The notes below the pieces were generated by a model. The model was not told the DNA's origin. It searched no databases and saw nothing but the letters and a program-made list of their open reading frames with translations. Positions 58,896 to 64,000 of a stretch of 64,000 bases of DNA are shown here, piece by piece (position 1 is the first letter of the stretch; every line of letters starts with the position of its first letter). The stretch spans positions 124,001 through 188,000 of the forward strand of contig NC_003280.10 in the NCBI RefSeq assembly GCF_000002985.6. The letters run 5' to 3'. The position numbers were made by a program, and so were the translations under genes. This DNA is from Caenorhabditis elegans (lineage: Eukaryota > Nematoda > Chromadorea > Rhabditida > Rhabditidae).

Positions 58896-59949
58896 ATTTT
58901 AATAATATAACAGAGTAAAATTGAGATTAAAAATAAACTTAGCACGAAAGTTGGTAATTTTTTTCATTTGCGTTGCTGTCCGAAACTTTTGCAAAATTAA
59001 AAATCATTAAAACTTTCAAAAAATTTCAGTTGTATTTGGTTAGTACGGTTCATTGTCTATTTTTTAAAACAAAACCCTTACATGACCACATTTTAGTGAG
59101 GGTGAAAAATTGGAGATGAGCTCAAAGTTTTTGGAAAATAGCAAAAAAGGCTCGGCTTGATTGCGTATTCCTAGCTAGCGAATCTCGAAAAATCTTATAC
59201 GGAAAAGTTGCGTATCTCCTCTTGCAAAGCGCGTGTGCGCGGACAACGTTGACGGTCGTATTATGGAATGCAAATATCGGAAGTCATCTCCGCTTGTTTC
59301 TTCTTCACAGCTAACAAAACTGATTTTTTATGCAGATAGCAATCAGTCAGACGGCGGCCACTGCCATTTTCATCTCCCTGCCAACACAGGAAAAACCCGC
59401 TGGCCTCGCGGGCGGGGATTAGAAAAGGAGGTGGTAAATTGGACATGTCACACAGACACAGAAGTGCCTAAGAAATAGAAAATAGTATGATAACAAGATC
59501 TAGATATATTTTTTTTGATAGATCAGCTGTTGTTGGCAGAAACTTGGTGTGGCATGCAGATTCAAAGAAAACTTGTTGAAAGTGATGATCTCCACGCTTA
59601 CATAATCTTTGATAACTGCGAGTAAATTTATTGTGTAACATAGAAAGAGGGTATGATAAGATATCGGGATCGAAACAAGATTTTGGTTTATTTTGAAGCA
59701 GCTGATTTTTGGCAAAACATTTTGCTTCGTTAGTGTTCTCTGAAAATGTGGGAAACCTTAGAAATCTTGGGTCAGAGCGGGATAGGTTCTTAAGGTTCTT
59801 GCTTACTGTTAAAATATTGTTTTGATAACGTATTTATTTACATATTAACTAACTAGTAAGTAAAACCACCTACGCACTTGATCAAGGCACTTTATAAGAC
59901 ACAATACAATAAACACTATTGTGACTGGGTGGAAATGTGCACGGTTCAT

Positions 59950-60370
59950 CTAAACCAGGGGTGGACCGCAAACGATTTTTTCTTTCCGGCAAATCGGTAA
60001 ATTTCCGGAATTGACAAATCGGCAAATCGGTAAATTTTCGGAATTGGCAAATCGGCAAATCGGTAAATTACCAATTTTCCAAACTTGCTGAAAATTTTTT
60101 CGCAAATTGTGGTTTTGCACTTTTTTTTTGGAAATTTCAGAATTTCAATTTCAATCGGCAAAATTATACGCATTCTATGAATGTTCTACATCTATTTTAA
60201 AAAGCAAGCGAATTCTATGAAAATATTTAAAGAAAACGGGAAAAATTCCACAAAGACACTGCTCAAGTGTTTCCATCTTAGAAAAAAATCCTCTAAACAT
60301 TTCCGGCAAAGCTAATATCTGGAAAATGGCAAATCGGCAAATTGCCGAAAATGAAAATTTCCGGCAAAGT
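59950..60370. repeat. CCGGCAAAT-family copy, long form
   Basis: Begins AGGGGTGGACCGCAAACG, has tandem GGCAAATCGGTAAATT units, the AAAATTATACGCATTCTATG core and a second GGCAAATCGGCAAATTGCCG array. Its two arrays flanking a central core show the family's full organisation. Confidence 0.75.
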
Positions 60371-61714
60371 GTTGTTCATGAAAATTTACAGAAAGAAATT
60401 AGAAATTTAGGGCTAAACTTTAGAATTTATAATTCACAAGTTTTACATTTTTTGTCGGTTGGTTCTAATAAAGAATTGGCACTTCAGGGCAGAAATTTCA
60501 TATTAAAATAATTATAGCCATTTTCTCGGAAATCCCAAAACTCTATAATTTCAGTTTTTGCACTTATACAAAGCTTTACAGCTGTAAAAATCCAGTTTAC
60601 GTCAGTTAATTTTTGGGAAAAGTACTTGAAGGAGTATTCTCCGAAGTACAAGCAATAAGCAGCAAAAAACAACATTTGTCCTGTTTTTGTGAACATTTTC
60701 CTCCTGATTTTTTATCTGACTGTTTTTCATTCAACCATTCATGACAATTGGAGTAATTTTTTACAACAGCCACGAGAACATTTGACTGTGAAACGCAAAA
60801 ACGACAATGATGCGAAGCTTACTTTCAGATCTTCCAAATTCAAAAAAAAAACCTCTTTCCATTTTCAAAAAGTTAAACTTATACATTTTTCAGTCAGCAT
60901 CTTTTCATTTGTTGATAATAATTTGATTATAGCCTACTGAGCTAGTGAAGAGAAATACTATTAGTTAGAAAATGGTTCTGACCGCTGCGTGTGGCCAAAA
61001 AACTCATTTTCCCCGTTAATCCATATAATATATCTCGAAATCGTGGCGTTTTTTAATGGGAAATTTTTTTGGCATCGTGAATCTTCCAATTCCCATCTCA
61101 GCCTGCGCAAAGCTGTATATAAAAATTGTTATTATATGATTGAATATTCGCGTTTATTTACATCTATTTTTTCACTCCTCAACTCCCCCTCCAGTTATTT
61201 ATTGAACGTTCCTCGTGATTATACAAATTTGATCAGGACCAAGAACTTTAATTAGGCTTTACGCATAATCCTATTAATTTGATTAATATGCCATTCTTTT
61301 AAAGCCATGACAACTCAACTTCTTCCCCCAGCTGCCTAAAAGTACAAGTGTGCGCTGACAACTTGTGGAAAAGTGCAAAGATATAATAAGGCTTGTGACA
61401 AGAGGATAGAAATATTTATCAAAATGAGGCGGACAAGAGTCTGAATAATTATAGGAGCTCTGATTGAGATATTTATAAGAAAGTGCATAGAATTTTCGAG
61501 CACTCTTTCAAGTTTTGAGGATTTGTACATTTTAGATTTACTAGTGGACATTCATGTTCTTTTTAGTGTTCACTTATTTTCAGCTTAACTCGTGCTCTTT
61601 TTTTTTAGGAACTATCTTCCAGATAAATAGAGTATCTGGTATATTGTTTAGCCTATCATCAAATAATCTACTGATAAAGGATGTTAGTTGTGTCTTATAT
61701 AGTGCTGCTGATCA

Positions 61715-62110
61715 AGGGGGTCAAGTCCCGTGTCCCGTTTGTCCCGTTGTCCCGTTGTCCCGTTTCTAAAATTATCACGGGAACGGGACGTCCCGCTGTC
61801 CCGTTTTTTTTTATTTTCACGGGAACGGGACAATTTCCCTCATGATTTTGTTTCAAATTTTAAAGTTCTGTTTTTGTGTTTTGTACCAAGACTTAAATTT
61901 ATGCAGATTAATGACTTACATGCAGTTTTTTTTATCAATTTGCCTCGAATACACTAAAATTTACGCCAACTGCGCACTCTTTTTTTTAACCGCCCCGTTG
62001 TCCCGTTTTTGAAATTTTTACGGGAACGGGACGTCCCGTTGTCCCGTTTTTAAAATTTTCACGGTAACGGGACGTCCCGCTGTCCCGTTTTTGTAATTTT
62101 TACGGGACAT
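61715..62110. repeat. GGGACGTCCCG tandem/inverted repeat array
   Basis: Units of about 45 bp such as ACGGGAACGGGACGTCCCGC followed by TGTCCCGTTTTT and an AT-rich spacer. Two clusters (61717-61845 and 61995-62110) are separated by about 150 bp of unrelated AT-rich DNA. Each unit contains the self-complementary GGGACGTCCC. Confidence 0.8.
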
Positions 62111-62279
62111 TGACACCCTTGCTGCTGATGTCGTAAAGAGTGTCGTATACTTTGTTACTTGTCCGTTATTTATCCCGAAAATCAGACTTAAAAAATATAC
62201 TGTTGGCGTTTTTGTGCCGACGTAAAAACTGAGGCATAAAACTCTAAAACTAAATTTTCGACATAAAACACCATAACAA

Positions 62280-62580
62280 TTGCAGTTCGGCAAATTTTTT
62301 TGTCGACAAATTTGGCAAATCCGCAAATTAACGGTTTGCTGAATTTCCGGAAATTTTTATTTTTCCCCAATTCCCGATTTGCCGTTTGCCGGAAATCAGA
62401 TTTGCCGGAAATGTTTAGAATAGATTTACATGACGGAAACACTTAAAGCTATGCCTTTTTGAATTTTTTTCCCGTTTTCTTTATATATTTTGATAGAATT
62501 TGATTACTTTTCAAAATAGAATTTCGATTTCGGAAATTTGCCGATTTGCCGGAAAAAATCGTTTGCCACCCACCTCTGAT
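62280..62580. repeat. CCGGCAAAT-family copy near the right end
   Basis: Begins CAGTTCGGCAAATTTTTTTG then TCGACAAATTTGGC, and ends CGTTTGCCACCCACCTCTG. Includes GATTTGCCGGAAATG and an inner A/T core. Confidence 0.8.
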
Positions 62581-62840
62581 ATGTACCATATTTTAGTTCA
62601 CTATCAGTTGTCAGTTTTAACATTAATCTCACTTTCGAAGAACATTTCCTGTAAATCAATTTGAAAATGTTATCACACTTTCATTGATAAATGATAATTA
62701 CGTCGTTCCCATCATTATCTTCCTTCATCTCAGTGTCTATCTTATTTAGTATACATCACACACTACCATTATCATTCTCTGTGACCGACTTTTCATTACA
62801 CATTCTCCTCTTCTGCCTCTTATTCTCTACTACTACTACG

Positions 62841-63086
62841 ATGTCCTTAAATTATTTTGAAGTTCCTATGAAATATTATATTCTGCTTCTAGCTTTTATT
62901 CCACATGTTCATGGACAAACTCAAATAAGCGATAACTTCCCTGCGAGTGATATCATTGAACTACCAGTCGGCAGGTGTGAGTCTTTACCGTTTGAAAATT
63001 TTTGGCGATTATATGATTCATTTAAAAAAAGAGTGTTAAGAAGAACAGTAGCAAAAATCGTGTTCTTTTATCAAAATTTTAAATAA
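62841..63086 (+). CDS. Possible small secreted protein or first exon
   Basis: ATG at 62841 (second ATG at 62868) opens an 81-codon frame. From the second ATG the protein begins MKYYILLLAFIPHVHG, a good signal peptide, then a polar segment with DNFPASDIIELPVGRCESLP. A possible donor GCAG|GTGTGAGT lies at 62974/62975, but I see no downstream exon before the convergent gene at 63371. The last codons are A/T-rich and Lys/Phe-heavy, as in non-coding DNA, so the true end may be the donor. It could be a truncated gene. No family recognised. Confidence 0.3.
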   Translation: MSLNYFEVPMKYYILLLAFIPHVHGQTQISDNFPASDIIELPVGRCESLPFENFWRLYDSFKKRVLRRTVAKIVFFYQNFK

Positions 63087-63370
63087 AATCTGGGGTGTTT
63101 TATGACAAAATAGCTAGGCTTAGTTCAAACAGTTCAAGACATGTGAGAGTTTTTCGGTGAAGTAGTAAAAAAGTAAAAGATTTAAGGACAACAGCTACTT
63201 GTTGAATGCGTGCACTATGTTAGGGACTATTGTAAAATTATTCATCATAGATTGAATAATTAGGGTTTGTGGAACTTGGTGTAGGTGACTATAATATTTC
63301 AAGAGGTCAAGGGATTAGGCAGAGGTACATCATGGGGAGAAGCATAAGTAACTTTTAACCAAATCAACGT

Positions 63371-64000
63371 TCAATTAACAATATCATCATTTTTTGGTGG
63401 AGGTTTGGCTTTAAACTGTGGTTCCGAATGGTTAATTCTTTCAAAATTAATCAACGCTGGTCTAACAGTGGCTGTTTGTGTTGCACGATCTGTAAATTAT
63501 TAAAAATTGTTAAATGACAATTTATTTAGCTGTTACTCACAGTTAAACAGTCTTGCACATGGCTCCAATAAGATAAGCGTTCCTAGGGTCTCAAACATTG
63601 GGCTACAAAGAGCATAGTCAATGAAAAATGCTCCATAACCATTTTTTCCGTTACCAGCCAAAACCATAAACATCACCACGACTACATTGAAATGTAGAAA
63701 TATCAGTTGAGTTATGATTTGACAGATAAGAGTCCACAATATAACACGCTCTTTTTTGATTCGATATTCCGATTGAATTATTGGCATTAAATAGACAAAC
63801 TTTGCGCATTTGTAAAAGAGTAACATTGCCGTGTTGAGATAAACCGTCTGAAAAAAGGGATTTCACGGGATTCTAACTGAAAAAAGAGATTTCACGGGAG
63901 TCTAACTCGGCCTCACTTCAGACTTTTAAATACAAATTCATGCTTAATTTTTTTACAAGCTAAATTTTGAGCAACAAAACACTCACTAGCAAGTTCCTTG
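63371..64000 (-). CDS. Serpentine receptor, C-terminal part (runs off right edge)
   Basis: Three exon segments: 64000-63987 (continuing outside the window), 63847-63541, 63489-63371. Phases agree. The middle exon encodes IQSEYRIKKERVILWTLICQ (start of TM6), LIFLHFNVVVVMFMVLAGNG, then a TM7 with FETLGTLILLEPCARLFN. The final exon is a polar tail of about 40 residues ending KPPPKNDDIVN. The order of a loop, TM6, TM7 and a short tail fits a nematode 7TM chemoreceptor; I cannot name the class. The 3' splice site of the middle exon lies in a tandem duplication (63849-63907), so two acceptors exist 29 bases apart. Confidence 0.75.

Larger units (their letters stand above)
55052..62840. other. Gene-poor, repeat-rich region
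   Basis: About 7.8 kb with no convincing protein gene. It contains one exon-like block (55635-55763), CCGGCAAAT repeats (58750-58895, 59950-60370, 62280-62580), a (GA)n tract at about 57451-57470, the GGGACGTCCCG tandem array (61715-62110), and a GC-richer stretch at 59220-59470. The open frames at 56143-56346, 59233-59478, 60689-60940 and 60989-61255 lack recognisable motifs or splice-supported partners. ncRNA genes could be present but cannot be recognised by eye. Confidence 0.5.

Overview
The window is nuclear DNA of a Caenorhabditis nematode, almost certainly C. elegans. It is AT-rich, with short introns (many of 42-60 bp) ending in TTTCAG, several likely trans-splice acceptors just upstream of ATGs, and C. 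elegans-type dispersed inverted repeats. cwn-1 (Wnt), etr-1 (CELF RNA-binding protein) and a neuromedin-U-type receptor are recognisable, which from memory places it on the left arm of chromosome II. All genes were read by eye. Exon joins were accepted only when splice sites, reading phase and family similarity agreed.

Layout. 1-1002 (-): 5' part of a neuromedin-U receptor, probably nmur-2. 2938-4727 (-): SRD-class chemoreceptor. 7165-9577 (-): cwn-1, nine exons, 372 aa. 11466-15999 (+): secreted tandem haem peroxidase of 1294 aa, whose N-terminal peroxidase domain is degenerate and whose C-terminal one keeps most catalytic residues. 16458-22392: a 5.9-kb nested foldback repeat complex with no gene. 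23745-27932 (+): MFS transporter of the HIAT1/MFSD14 type. 28702-30884 (+): PLP-dependent cysteine-synthase-like enzyme with a signal peptide. 30935-32007 (-): mitochondrial ribosomal protein bL28m, convergent with the previous gene. 32.2-39.1 kb: long non-coding 5' region. 39142-45679 (+): etr-1, three RRMs. 47386-49839 (-): SRV/SRG-superfamily chemoreceptor. 50541-51638 (-): secreted protein made of three tandem four-cysteine modules. 53244-55051 (-): acireductone dioxygenase homologue lacking three of four metal ligands. 55.1-63.3 kb: gene-poor and repeat-rich. 63371-64000 (-): 3' part of another 7TM receptor.

The genes do not form a pathway. This is a chromosome-arm mixture of conserved genes (Wnt, CELF, mitoribosome, HIAT1) and nematode-expanded families (chemoreceptors, secreted Cys-rich protein, peroxidase), separated by transposon-derived palindromes. 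The most notable points are two probable pseudoenzyme domains (the dioxygenase and the first peroxidase domain), the three-module cysteine protein, the nested palindrome, and a candidate GC-AG intron with tandem splice acceptors elsewhere.
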